From: Paracoccaceae bacterium
Lineage (GTDB): Bacteria > Pseudomonadota > Alphaproteobacteria > Rhodobacterales > Rhodobacteraceae
Direction of reading: 5' to 3'
DNA: 64,000 bases
Assembly: GCA_016124615.1 (NCBI GenBank)
Contig: WGNF01000004.1
Location: forward strand, 62,001 to 126,000
Below the pieces are notes generated by a model. That model was not told where the DNA came from, made no database searches, and saw nothing but the letters and a program-made list of their open reading frames with translations. Shown in pieces: positions 24,226 to 33,507 of this stretch. Position numbers and translations under genes: made by a program. The first letter of the stretch is position 1. Every line of letters begins with the position of its first letter.

Positions 24226-27200
24226 TTACTCGGCCATCATCGGCGCCGCGGCGTCGGTGCGCCGACGGCTGCGGCGGGTGAACAGCCGCAGGGTCAGGCC
24301 CGAGAGCTTCTCCATCTGCACGAACACCACCGGGGTGATGAACAGTGTCAGCGCCTGGCTGACCAGAAGCCCGCCCACCACCGCAACGCCCAGCGGCTGG
24401 CGCAGTTCCGAACTGGCGCCAGAGCCAAGCGCGATCGGCAGCACGCCCAGCAGCGCGCAGAAGGTGGTCATCATGATCGGGCGGAACCGGCGGGCGGCGG
24501 CAATGCGGATCGCGTCCACCGCGCTCATCGCTTCCTCTCGTCGCAAGACCAGCGCCACGTCGATCATCATGATCGCGTTCTTCTTCACGATCCCGATCAG
24601 CATCAGAAGGCCGATCAGCGCGATGATCGACAGGTCGAACCCGCCCACCTCCAGCCCCAGAAGCGATCCGAGCGCAGCCGACGGCAGACCCGAGAGAATG
24701 GTGATCGGGTGGATGAAGCTTTCATACAGCACCCCCAGCACCACGTAGATCGTCAGCACCGCCGCCGCGATCAGCATCCCGGTGTTGCCGCTGGCCTGCT
24801 GGAACAGCGCCGCTGCACCGGCATAGCTGGTCAGCACCGACGACGGCATCCCGATCTGCGTTTTCAACTCGTCGATCTTCTGGGTCGCCTCGCCCAGCGA
24901 AACGCCCCCCGGCAGGTTGAACGACAACGTCACGGCGGTCAGCTGCCCGGTCTGGTTGACCGACACCGGGCCCGAGGTGCGCACGACCTTGGCGATCGAG
25001 CCCAGCGGCACCAGCCCGCCCGAGCTTGACGGCACCTTCAGCTGCGACAGCGCGGTCTCGTCCCACTGGAAGTTGGGGTCGTATTCCAGGATCACGTCAT
25101 AGCTGGATCCCGTCGTCTGAATCTGCGTCGGCACGTAGCTGCCGAACCCGGCCTCCAGCGTCGTGCGCAGCGATTGCGCGGTCACGCCCAGCCGGTTGGC
25201 GGCGTCACGGTCCACCACCACCTGCGCCTCCAGCGCCTTGTCCTGATAGTCCGAGGCGACGTCGACGAAATGGGCCGGGTCGGCGCGCATCGCGTCTTCC
25301 AGCGTCTGCGCCCACTGCCGCGCCACGCTGGCGTCGATGGATTGCATCACCAGTTGGTAGTTACTTTGCGTCGAGCGGCCGCCAAACCGGATGCTCTGCG
25401 ACGGCGTGATGAACGTCTGAAGCCCGGCGATGCCAGACATCGCCTTGCGCATCCCGCTCAGCGTCTGTTCCAGCGGCGGCCGCTGGTCCTTGGGCTTCAG
25501 CTGGACATACATGAAGCCCTGGTTGCTTTCTTCCTGCCGCAGGACCGAGGCGATATGCTCTACCGCCGGATCCTTCCGCATGATGGCGGCGGCCTGATCC
25601 TGCAGCCCCTTCATCGCGTCGAACGAAATGTCCTGCCGGGCCTGCGTCGACACCATCAGCGTGCCGATGTCTTCCGACGGGAAGAAACTGCGCTGGATCG
25701 TGGTGAACATGTAGAACGAGGCCGCCGCCGTCGCGAAGAACAGCATCATGATCAGGCCCTGATGCCGCAGGCACCAGGCCACCCCGCGTTCATAGCCGTC
25801 GGTGACGCGGTCCGACAGCGACCGCTTGGGGGTGCCGTGATGGTGCTGCACCGGCAACCGCGCCGCCATCATCGGCGTCGCGGTCAGCGACACCACGGCC
25901 GACGACAGGATCGCCAGCGTCACCACCACGCCGAACTCGTTCAGGATGCGCCCGACCACGCCGCCCATCAGCAGGATCGGCAGGAACACCGCCACCAGCG
26001 ACAGCGACATCGAGATGATCGTGCCGGTCACCTCGCTGGAGCCTTCCAGCGCGGCGTGCATCGACGGCTCGCCCAGTTCGGTTCGTCGGACGATGTTTTC
26101 CAGCATCACGATCGCGTCGTCCACCACCAGACCGACCGACATCGTCAGCCCCAGCAGCGAGATGTTGTCGATGGAATAGCCGAGGAAATACATGAACCCG
26201 ACGGTTGAGATCAGCGACAGCGGCACCGCGATGGCCGGGATCACCGTTGCGGTGAAGCGGTTCAGGAAGAGGTAGATCACCAGCACCACAAGGCCGATGG
26301 TGATCATAAGCGTGCCCTGCACGTCCGACACCGCGGCCTTGATAGGTGCGGCAGAATCGTTGACCACCTGCACATGCACGCCCTTGGGCAGGGCCTCGAT
26401 GATCGACGGCAGCTTGGCCTTGATCGCGTCCACCACGGAAACCGTGTTGGCGTCGGGCTGGCGCTGCACGGCCAGAATGATGCTCGGCTTGCCGTCGAAC
26501 CAGCTGCCCTCGGTCAGCGTGTCCACACTGTCGTAGACATGTGCAACGTCACCCAGCCGCACAAAGTTGCCATTCGGCTGCGCGATCACCAGCGTGCGAA
26601 ACTCATCGGCGTTGGTCTGCTGGGTATCGGCCGAAATCGTCATCTGCTGGCTGTTGTTCTGGATCGAGCCCACCGGCGTCTGATCGTTCGCCGCCGACAG
26701 CTTCGCCGCGACTTCCGGCATCGACAGCCCGCGCGCGTCCAGCTTTTTCGGATCGACGTCGACCCGCACCGCGTAGGTCTTCTGACCAAAGATCAGCGCC
26801 TGCGCCACGCCCGGCAGGGTGGACAGGGTGGGAGAGATCACGTTTTCCGCGATATCGTCCACCTGCGTCAGTGGCACGGTGTCCGAGGTCAGCGTCATCA
26901 GCAGGATCGGCGCCGAAGCCGGGTTCACCTTGCGATAGCTCGGCGTCGAGGTCATGTTGTTGGGCAGCTTGCGCGACGACCGGCTGATCGCCGCCTGCAC
27001 ATCGGCTGCAGCCGCGTCGATGTTGCGGCTGAGGTTGAACTGAATGGTGATCGAGGTCGAACCCAGCGTCGAACTGGCGCTGATCGTGTCGATGCCCTCG
27101 ATGGTCTCGAACTGCTTGATCAGCGGCGTCGCGACCGAGGTCGCCATCGTATCCGGTGACGCGCCTGCAAGGCTGGCCGAAACGCTGATCGTCGGCAGGT

Positions 27201-27321
27201 CGGCTTGCGGCAACGCGGCCACCGGCAGGTTGGTGTAACCGACATAGCCCGCCACGATGACAGCCGCCATCAGCAGGATGGTGGCGACCGGCCGCCGGAT
27301 GAAGACGGCAGAGATGCTCAT
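24226..27321 (-). CDS. RND multidrug efflux permease (MdtB/MdtC/MuxB-like)
   Basis: A 1031-residue inner-membrane proton-driven pump with the typical 12-helix, two-large-loop layout. It begins MSISAVFIRRPVATILLMAA, carries the TM4 proton-relay aspartates in SVGLVVDDAIVMLENIVRR, and has the second-half GLLMLIGIVKKNAIMMID helix. The porter-domain text (DPKKLDARGLSMPEVAAKL, QTPVGSIQNN) is closest to MdtB/MdtC/MuxB-type pumps. The ATG overlaps the adaptor stop (ATGA). In enterics MdtB and MdtC form a heterotrimer; only one permease is here. No outer-membrane channel gene is adjacent. Confidence 0.93.
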   Translation of the reverse strand: MSISAVFIRRPVATILLMAAVIVAGYVGYTNLPVAALPQADLPTISVSASLAGASPDTMATSVATPLIKQFETIEGIDTISASSTLGSTSITIQFNLSRNIDAAAADVQAAISRSSRKLPNNMTSTPSYRKVNPASAPILLMTLTSDTVPLTQVDDIAENVISPTLSTLPGVAQALIFGQKTYAVRVDVDPKKLDARGLSMPEVAAKLSAANDQTPVGSIQNNSQQMTISADTQQTNADEFRTLVIAQPNGNFVRLGDVAHVYDSVDTLTEGSWFDGKPSIILAVQRQPDANTVSVVDAIKAKLPSIIEALPKGVHVQVVNDSAAPIKAAVSDVQGTLMITIGLVVLVIYLFLNRFTATVIPAIAVPLSLISTVGFMYFLGYSIDNISLLGLTMSVGLVVDDAIVMLENIVRRTELGEPSMHAALEGSSEVTGTIISMSLSLVAVFLPILLMGGVVGRILNEFGVVVTLAILSSAVVSLTATPMMAARLPVQHHHGTPKRSLSDRVTDGYERGVAWCLRHQGLIMMLFFATAAASFYMFTTIQRSFFPSEDIGTLMVSTQARQDISFDAMKGLQDQAAAIMRKDPAVEHIASVLRQEESNQGFMYVQLKPKDQRPPLEQTLSGMRKAMSGIAGLQTFITPSQSIRFGGRSTQSNYQLVMQSIDASVARQWAQTLEDAMRADPAHFVDVASDYQDKALEAQVVVDRDAANRLGVTAQSLRTTLEAGFGSYVPTQIQTTGSSYDVILEYDPNFQWDETALSQLKVPSSSGGLVPLGSIAKVVRTSGPVSVNQTGQLTAVTLSFNLPGGVSLGEATQKIDELKTQIGMPSSVLTSYAGAAALFQQASGNTGMLIAAAVLTIYVVLGVLYESFIHPITILSGLPSAALGSLLGLEVGGFDLSIIALIGLLMLIGIVKKNAIMMIDVALVLRREEAMSAVDAIRIAAARRFRPIMMTTFCALLGVLPIALGSGASSELRQPLGVAVVGGLLVSQALTLFITPVVFVQMEKLSGLTLRLFTRRSRRRTDAAAPMMAE

Positions 27322-28601
27322 GACTTGGTGACCCCGCCCGTCGCGGTCGGGTCAAGTTCGGCCTGCCCCTGCTTGGAGGCGTCGATCTTGGCTTTCGGCG
27401 CCACCAGCTTGACGGCAGAGCCCGGCAGCACGGCCGCCTGCCCCTCGACGATCACCTGCTCGCCCGCCTTCAGCCCGCTGCCGATCCCGGCAACGTCGCC
27501 CTTGCGCAGCGCCACGGTGACGACGCGCTGTTCCACCGTCTTGTCGGCCTTCACGACATAGACCACCGAGCCATCGGCATGCGGCATCACCGCCACGTTG
27601 GGCACCAGCACCAGCGGCCCCGAGGTGCCGGCCTGCACCGTCACGTTCACCGGCTGGCCCGGCCACAGCGTCTCGTCTTCATTGGCAAGGGCGGCGCGCA
27701 GCGTCACGGTCGAACTTGCCGGATCGACGGTGTTGTCGATGAATGTCACCGGCCCGGTCGCCACCGGCGCCGCCTCGTTCGGGCCCAGCACGGCCGACAC
27801 GGAAACCGTCAGCGTCCCCGCCGTCGCGGTCTGCCGCAGCAGCGCCAGATCGGATTCCGGCAGGCTGAACTGCACCAGAACCGGCTTCATCTGGGTGATC
27901 CGCACCAGCGCCGTGCCGGTCGGCACATAGGCCCCGACCGAGAATTGCACCGCACCCAGCCGCCCGTCGAACGGCGCGCGCACCTCGGTGTTGCACAGCT
28001 GGACCTGATCCATCGCATGGGTGGCCTGATCAACCGCCAGCGTGCCCTGCGCGACCTTCACGGCGGTCAGCGCATCATCGCCAGCCTGCGCCGCCGTCAC
28101 GCCAGTATCGACCAGATGCTTGGTGCGGGCATAGCTGGCCTGCGCGTCGTCCACCGTCGCCTGATCCTTGGCGATCTGCGCCGTGTCCTTGGCGATCTGC
28201 GCCGAGATCGTGCGGTCGTCCAGCTTCACCAGAAGGTCGCCCTTCTTCACCTCGGCGCCGTCCTGCACCAGAATCTGCGCAACCGTGCCCGCGATCTGGT
28301 TCGACAACTGGGTCGAGGCGGCGGCGACAATGGCACCGATCGTGCTGCGCTGCACCGGCAGGGTGCCGTCGGTGGCCGCAGCCACGCTGACGGCAACGGG
28401 GCCGCTGTTGCGCTTGCCCCCGGCCTTGGTCGTGGCACTCGCGGTCTGCGCCGTGGCATTCGCCGCCGGTTTCACCAGCGACGGGTCGAGACTGGCAATG
28501 TAGGGCATCGCCCAGCCGGGCGCGTAGGGCACAAGCCGGTCACGGAAGAAATATCCCGCCGCCAGCACGACGACCACGACGACAACTGCGATCTGCTTCA
28601 T
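27318..28601 (-). CDS. RND periplasmic adaptor subunit (MdtA-like)
   Basis: A 427-residue membrane-fusion protein. The start ATG 28601 (MKQIAVVVVVVVLAAGYFF, an N-terminal membrane anchor) has GGAG nine bases upstream, better than the longer in-frame start at 28628. Lipoyl halves (IAGTVAQILVQDGAEVKKGD and VRAPFDGRLGAVQFSVGAYV) flank an alpha-hairpin, then a beta barrel. Beyond residue 60 a Lys/Ala/Thr-rich stretch forms a flexible linker. It overlaps the RND permease start by four bases; both run from the promoter region around 28602-28878. Confidence 0.9.
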   Translation of the reverse strand: MKQIAVVVVVVVLAAGYFFRDRLVPYAPGWAMPYIASLDPSLVKPAANATAQTASATTKAGGKRNSGPVAVSVAAATDGTLPVQRSTIGAIVAAASTQLSNQIAGTVAQILVQDGAEVKKGDLLVKLDDRTISAQIAKDTAQIAKDQATVDDAQASYARTKHLVDTGVTAAQAGDDALTAVKVAQGTLAVDQATHAMDQVQLCNTEVRAPFDGRLGAVQFSVGAYVPTGTALVRITQMKPVLVQFSLPESDLALLRQTATAGTLTVSVSAVLGPNEAAPVATGPVTFIDNTVDPASSTVTLRAALANEDETLWPGQPVNVTVQAGTSGPLVLVPNVAVMPHADGSVVYVVKADKTVEQRVVTVALRKGDVAGIGSGLKAGEQVIVEGQAAVLPGSAVKLVAPKAKIDASKQGQAELDPTATGGVTKS

Positions 28602-28691
28602 CAACGGCACTCCACGATCGCGCCGCACGCCGCGCCGCTCTTGCGGCGGAACCTAGAACCGCCCCCACACAAAGAAAATCCTGAATTCAAA

Positions 28692-28711
28692 GCATCATCT
28701 ATTCGTGATGC
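28692..28711. promoter_or_regulatory. Inverted repeat in the RND/MFS divergent promoter region
   Basis: GCATCA and TGATGC (6 bp, 8-base spacer) lie within the AT-rich 277-base spacer between the leftward RND operon and the rightward MFS gene. It may be an operator for either. No local regulator gene adjoins. Confidence 0.3.
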
Positions 28712-28878
28712 CCCCAATGTCAAAGCGAATGATAGAGGCATTTTCGAACCCGCGATTCACACTTCCCGGGCGTTATACGAAGCTCTCTTTCAATTCCGTC
28801 GCGCCCATGCGACGACAATCCCGAAATTCGGCGCGAGTCGCCCAATTGCATCGCGCCCCCTACCAACCGGCCCCACCG

Positions 28879-30312
28879 ATGACCCGTGAATCCGCCCGCG
28901 CCCTGATCCGCGCCCGTATCCTGCCGCTGATCGTGGCGACGGCGCTGTTCATGGAAAACCTCGATTCGACCGTGATCGCGACCTCGCTGCCGCGAATCGC
29001 GCAGGACCTGGGCACAAGCCCCATTCATCTCAAACTCGCGCTGACATCTTACCTACTTGCGCTGGCGATCTTCATCCCGGCCTCGGGCTGGATGGCCGAC
29101 CGCTTCGGCCCGCGCACCATCTTCAGGCTGGCGATCATCATCTTCGCGGCGGGCTCGATTTCCTGCGGCGCGTCGCATGGGCTGACATGGCTGGTGATCT
29201 CGCGCGTCGTGCAGGGCATGGGCGGTTCGATGATGGTGCCAGTCGGGCGGCTGATCGTGCTGCGCACCACGCCCAAGGCGGGGTTCGTCAACGCGCTGGC
29301 CTGGCTGACGGTGCCCGCGCTGGTGGGGCCGGTCATGGGGCCGCCGCTGGGCGGTTTCATCACCACCTATTTCGATTGGCGCTGGATCTTCTGGATCAAC
29401 ATTCCGATCGCGGTGCTGGGCGTGGCGCTGGCCACCGCCTTCATTCCGAAGATCACCACCGACGGCGTGCGCAGCTTCGATTTCCTCGGCTTCGCGATGG
29501 TCGGCCCCGGCCTTGCCGCTTTCCTGACCGGCGTCACGATGGCGGGGCTCGGCCTCGCCTCGGCGGGCGTCATGGCGACGCTGATCGTGGGCGGGCTGTT
29601 GCTGGTGGTGCTGTATGTCCGCCACGCGCTGCGGGTGGAGGCGCCGCTGGTCGATCTGCGCCTGCTCGCGATCCCCACCTTCCGGCTGGCCGCGTTGGGG
29701 GGCACGCTCTTTCGTGTCGGCGGCGGGGCGCTGCCGTTCCTGTTGCCGCTGATGTTTCAGCTCGGCTTCGGGCTGACGCCGTTCCAGTCGGGGATGATGA
29801 CCTTCGCCACCGGGGTGGGCGCGATCACCATGAAGTTCATGGCCCAGCGCCTGCTCAACCGCTTCGGCTTTCGCAACATCCTGCTGTGGAACGCCGTACT
29901 TGGCGCGCTGTTCCTGGCGGCACCGGCAGGCTTTACCGCCACGATGCCCTATCTGCTGATGGTCGGCACATTGTTCATGGGCGGCATCTTCCGGTCGCTG
30001 CAGTTCACCTCGATCAACGCGGTGGCCTATTGCGAAGTGCCGCAGGAACGGTTGAGCAGCGCGACCAGCTTCAACGCGGTGCTGCAACAGCTATCCAGCT
30101 CGATCGGCATCACCGTCGCGGCCTTCGGGCTGGAGTCGGTGCAGGCCTACAGCGGTTCGACCGAGATCACGGCGGCAACCTTCCCGCCGGTGTTCCTGCT
30201 GGTCGCGGCGATTTCGTTCAGCTCGATCATCTGGTTCTCGAAGCTGGCGCCCGACGCCGGCGGCGACCTGCTGCAACGCCACGCCGGGCCAAAGCCCGCC
30301 GCGGCGGAATAG
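28879..30312 (+). CDS. MFS drug exporter, DHA2 (EmrB/QacA-like, 14 TM)
   Basis: A 477-residue transporter starting at ATG 28879 (MTRESARALIRAR); upstream codons are AT-rich promoter sequence. Features include FMENLDSTVIATSLPRIAQD (motif D1 in TM1), GWMADRFGPRTIF (motif A), VQGMGGSMMVPVGRL, and motif C as PALVGPVMGPPLGGFI. The 14 predicted helices suit the DHA2 family that exports hydrophobic drugs and cations. No EmrA adaptor is adjacent, so it probably acts alone. It ends at a hairpin shared with the next RND operon. Confidence 0.9.
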   Translation: MTRESARALIRARILPLIVATALFMENLDSTVIATSLPRIAQDLGTSPIHLKLALTSYLLALAIFIPASGWMADRFGPRTIFRLAIIIFAAGSISCGASHGLTWLVISRVVQGMGGSMMVPVGRLIVLRTTPKAGFVNALAWLTVPALVGPVMGPPLGGFITTYFDWRWIFWINIPIAVLGVALATAFIPKITTDGVRSFDFLGFAMVGPGLAAFLTGVTMAGLGLASAGVMATLIVGGLLLVVLYVRHALRVEAPLVDLRLLAIPTFRLAALGGTLFRVGGGALPFLLPLMFQLGFGLTPFQSGMMTFATGVGAITMKFMAQRLLNRFGFRNILLWNAVLGALFLAAPAGFTATMPYLLMVGTLFMGGIFRSLQFTSINAVAYCEVPQERLSSATSFNAVLQQLSSSIGITVAAFGLESVQAYSGSTEITAATFPPVFLLVAAISFSSIIWFSKLAPDAGGDLLQRHAGPKPAAAE

Positions 30313-30317
30313 CCCCG

Positions 30318-30362
30318 AAACGGTTCGCCTTCGGCCCCTGCCGGTCCGATGGCGAACCGTTT
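30318..30362. terminator. Bidirectional terminator between MFS and RND genes
   Basis: AAACGGTTCGCC (30318-30329) and GGCGAACCGTTT (30351-30362) are a perfect 12-bp inverted repeat with a 21-base loop. The A and T ends give a U-tract in either direction, typical of a shared intrinsic terminator. The right arm overlaps the RND stop codon. Confidence 0.8.
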
Positions 30363-33300
30363 AGACCACGTCCCACACCTTCGGCTCGGGCCCGCTCGGT
30401 TTCGCCGGGCTGGCGGCGGCGGCGCGGCGGAACCAGCGCCGTTTCGCCTTCACCCGGCTGCCGTCACGCGTGACGATCATCAGCAGCGACGGCGTAACGA
30501 TCAGCGTCAGGATCGTCGCGAAGGCCAGCCCGAAGACGATGGCCGACGACAGCGAAATCCACCACTGGGTCGAGGGCGCGCCAAAGGTCGTCTCGTGCCC
30601 CATCAGTTCAAGGTTCAGCCCGAAGGCGATCGGCAACACACCAAGGATTGCTGTCGTCGCGGTCAGCACCACCGGGCGGGCGCGTTCGTGGCAGGTCTCA
30701 AGGATCGCCTCGACCTTGCCCATGCCCTCGGCGCGCAACGTGTCGAACGTGTCGATCAACACAATGTTGTTGTTCACCACCACCCCCGCCAGCGCGATGA
30801 TGCCGATCCCGGTCATCACCACCCCGAACGGCTCGCCCATGATCAAGAGGCCAAGGAACACGCCGATGGTGGACATCACCACCGCCGACAGCACCAGCCC
30901 GACCGAGATGAACTTGTTGAACTGCGCCAGAAGCACGATGAAGATCAGGAACACCGCCGCCCCCGCCGCCTTGCCAAGGAAGGCCGCCGCGTCTTTCTGA
31001 TCCTGATCCGAGCCGCCAAGCTTCCAGCGGATGCCGTCTTTCTCCAGCCCCATGCCCTGCATCATCTTGGTCACGTCGGCCTGCACCGCCGCCGTCTGTG
31101 CGCCTTCGCGCACGTTGGCCTGCACGGTGATCGTGCGCACACCATCGATCCGCGTCAGAGTGCCGGTGGACGGCGCCGCCGTGCGGGTGACGAAGTTCGA
31201 GATCGGCACCGGGCCGTTGGCGGTCGGCACCCGCAACTCGTCCAGCATCGAAAGCGTGCGGTATTGCGGCGGCAGGCGCAGGCGAATGTCGACCGGGTCA
31301 TCGACCCCCGGCGGCCGGTAGTCGGTCAGCTTCAGCCCGTCGGTGACAAGCTGCACCATCGCGCCCACCGTGCCGGGCGACACGCCCGCCTTGGCGGCGC
31401 CCGAACGATCCACGTTCAGCTCCCACGTCACGCCGGGCGGCGGCAGGCCGTCCGAGATATCGACCGCGTCGGGGTTCTTCTTCAGCTCCGCCGCCACCTT
31501 GCGGGCGACGTCGTTCAACCCGGTCGGGTCGACCGCCGAAAGCTCGATCTGGATCGGCTTGCCCGAGGGCGGCCCCGCCTGCGGTACCGACACCTCGACG
31601 TTGACGCCCGGCAGCCCCACCATCGCCTTGCGCAGGCTGGCGAGGATATCGTTCGCGCTTGGCCGGTTGCGCCAATCGACGAATTCATACTGGATCACGC
31701 CCACCACGTCGGGATCGACGGCATTGCCGGACCCCGAGGGGTGGCCCGCCACGGTGTAGACCGTCTTGATGCCCGGCCAGTGCAGCATCCGCACTTCGGC
31801 CTGCCGGGTCAGCGCGTCCATCTCGTTGATCGACAGGTTGCCGCGGGCATGGACGTAAAGCAGGCCATAGTCCGGCTCGACGTTCGGAAAGAACTCGGTG
31901 CCGTTGCCGTATTTGCCATAGGCCACCGGCACCGCGACCAGAAGCGCCACCGCCGCCGTCAGCACCAGCCACGGATGCCGCACCGCGCGCCCGACCAGCC
32001 GCATGTAAAGGCTCTTGCCGGTCTTCGGCACCTCTTTCACCGGCCGCGCAAAGATCGCCCCCAGCGTCGGCGCGAAGATCAGCGCATAGGCCATCGAGGC
32101 CGACAGCGTCGCGATCAGCGTGATCGGCATGTACATCATGAACGAGCCGACGATGCCCGGCCAGAACAACAGCGGCGAGAAGGCCGCCACCCGCGTCATC
32201 GTCGCGGCGATCACCGGGCCCGCCATGCGGTGGCTGGCCATCGCGAAGGCTTCACGCTTGTCCATGCCTTCCGACATTCGGCGCTCGGCGAATTCGGTCA
32301 CGATGATGGCGTCGTCCACCAGCATCCCCACCGCAAGGATCAGGCTGAACAGCACGACGATGTTCACCGTCAACCCGGCCAGCGACAGCCCCAGGATCCC
32401 CATCAGGAACGAGGCCGGGATCGCCAGACCGATCAGGAACGAGGCTCGCCCCGACAGCGCGTAGAGGATGACGATGAACACCAGGATCACCGCGGTCAGG
32501 ACCGAGTTTTGCAGATCCGACAGAAGCTGGCGGATGCTGATCGACTTGTCCTGGCTGAAGGTCACCACGGTGCCCTGCGGCAGCAGCTTCTGATTGCTCG
32601 CCACCAGCGCCTTCACCGCATCGACCGTCTCGATCAGGTTCGATCCGGTCCGCTTCGAAACCTCGATGGCGATGGCGGGCTTGCCGTTCAGCCGGGTGAT
32701 CGAGGTCGCGTCTTTCTGCGTCGCGGTGATCGTCGCCAGATCGCGCGCCCGCACCACCGCGTTGCCGGTCGAGACGATCGGCAGGTTCGCCACATCCTCG
32801 GGCGTTTCGATCAACGAGGGCAGCTTGATGGAATAGCGGCCCTTGGCCCCCTCCATCGCGCCCGCCGCCACCAGCTGGTTGTTCGCCGTCGCCCCGCCGA
32901 TCAGCTGGTCCGGCCGCAGCCCGTAAGACACCAGCTTGGACGGGTCGATCATCACATCGACCACGTCATCGCGCACGCCTTGCAGTTTCGCGTCCAGCAC
33001 GCCCTGCACATCCGCGATCTGGTCGCGCAGATTGCGCGCGGCCGCGGTCAGTACCTGTTCGGGCACGTCGCCCGACAGCGTCACCACCAGCACCGGGAAT
33101 TCCGAGATGTTCACCTCGTAAACCGCCGGATCCGAGGTCATGCCCGAGGGCAGGTTGGGCTTGGCGTCCGACACCTTGGACCGCACGTCCTCCAGCGCCT
33201 TCCGCAGGTCGGTCCCGGCCTGAAACTCGATCAGCACGGACCCGCCGCCCTCATAGGCGGTCGAGGTCATCTTCTTCAGGCCCGCGATCGTCTTGATCTG

Positions 33301-33507
33301 CGTCTCCATCGGGCGCAGCAGCAGGCGTTCGCTGTCTTCGGGCGAAATGCCCTCGTAGACCATGTTGACGTACATGATCGGGATCTGGATGTCGGGCTCG
33401 GCCTCTTTCGGGATCGACTGGTAGGCCATCGCGCCCGCCAGCATCAGAAAGACCAGAACCGAGATCGTCAGCCGCGCATTGCGGATCGCAAGCTCGACCA
33501 GCTTCAT
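30361..33507 (-). CDS. RND efflux permease (second system)
   Basis: A 1048-residue RND pump beginning MKLVELAIRNARLTISVLVF. TM4 carries AVGMLVDDAIIVTEFAERR with the paired proton-relay aspartates. The porter domains include EGISPEDSERLLLRPMETQI, and the second-half TM region GIGIIALAGVVVNNNIVLID is intact. The N-terminal PKEAEPDIQIP form is typical of AcrB-type family members paired with short adaptors in alphaproteobacteria rather than MdtBC. Its ATG overlaps the adaptor stop (TGATG). The substrate is unknown; multidrug, solvent or fatty-acid export are all possible. Confidence 0.92.
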   Translation of the reverse strand: MKLVELAIRNARLTISVLVFLMLAGAMAYQSIPKEAEPDIQIPIMYVNMVYEGISPEDSERLLLRPMETQIKTIAGLKKMTSTAYEGGGSVLIEFQAGTDLRKALEDVRSKVSDAKPNLPSGMTSDPAVYEVNISEFPVLVVTLSGDVPEQVLTAAARNLRDQIADVQGVLDAKLQGVRDDVVDVMIDPSKLVSYGLRPDQLIGGATANNQLVAAGAMEGAKGRYSIKLPSLIETPEDVANLPIVSTGNAVVRARDLATITATQKDATSITRLNGKPAIAIEVSKRTGSNLIETVDAVKALVASNQKLLPQGTVVTFSQDKSISIRQLLSDLQNSVLTAVILVFIVILYALSGRASFLIGLAIPASFLMGILGLSLAGLTVNIVVLFSLILAVGMLVDDAIIVTEFAERRMSEGMDKREAFAMASHRMAGPVIAATMTRVAAFSPLLFWPGIVGSFMMYMPITLIATLSASMAYALIFAPTLGAIFARPVKEVPKTGKSLYMRLVGRAVRHPWLVLTAAVALLVAVPVAYGKYGNGTEFFPNVEPDYGLLYVHARGNLSINEMDALTRQAEVRMLHWPGIKTVYTVAGHPSGSGNAVDPDVVGVIQYEFVDWRNRPSANDILASLRKAMVGLPGVNVEVSVPQAGPPSGKPIQIELSAVDPTGLNDVARKVAAELKKNPDAVDISDGLPPPGVTWELNVDRSGAAKAGVSPGTVGAMVQLVTDGLKLTDYRPPGVDDPVDIRLRLPPQYRTLSMLDELRVPTANGPVPISNFVTRTAAPSTGTLTRIDGVRTITVQANVREGAQTAAVQADVTKMMQGMGLEKDGIRWKLGGSDQDQKDAAAFLGKAAGAAVFLIFIVLLAQFNKFISVGLVLSAVVMSTIGVFLGLLIMGEPFGVVMTGIGIIALAGVVVNNNIVLIDTFDTLRAEGMGKVEAILETCHERARPVVLTATTAILGVLPIAFGLNLELMGHETTFGAPSTQWWISLSSAIVFGLAFATILTLIVTPSLLMIVTRDGSRVKAKRRWFRRAAAASPAKPSGPEPKVWDVV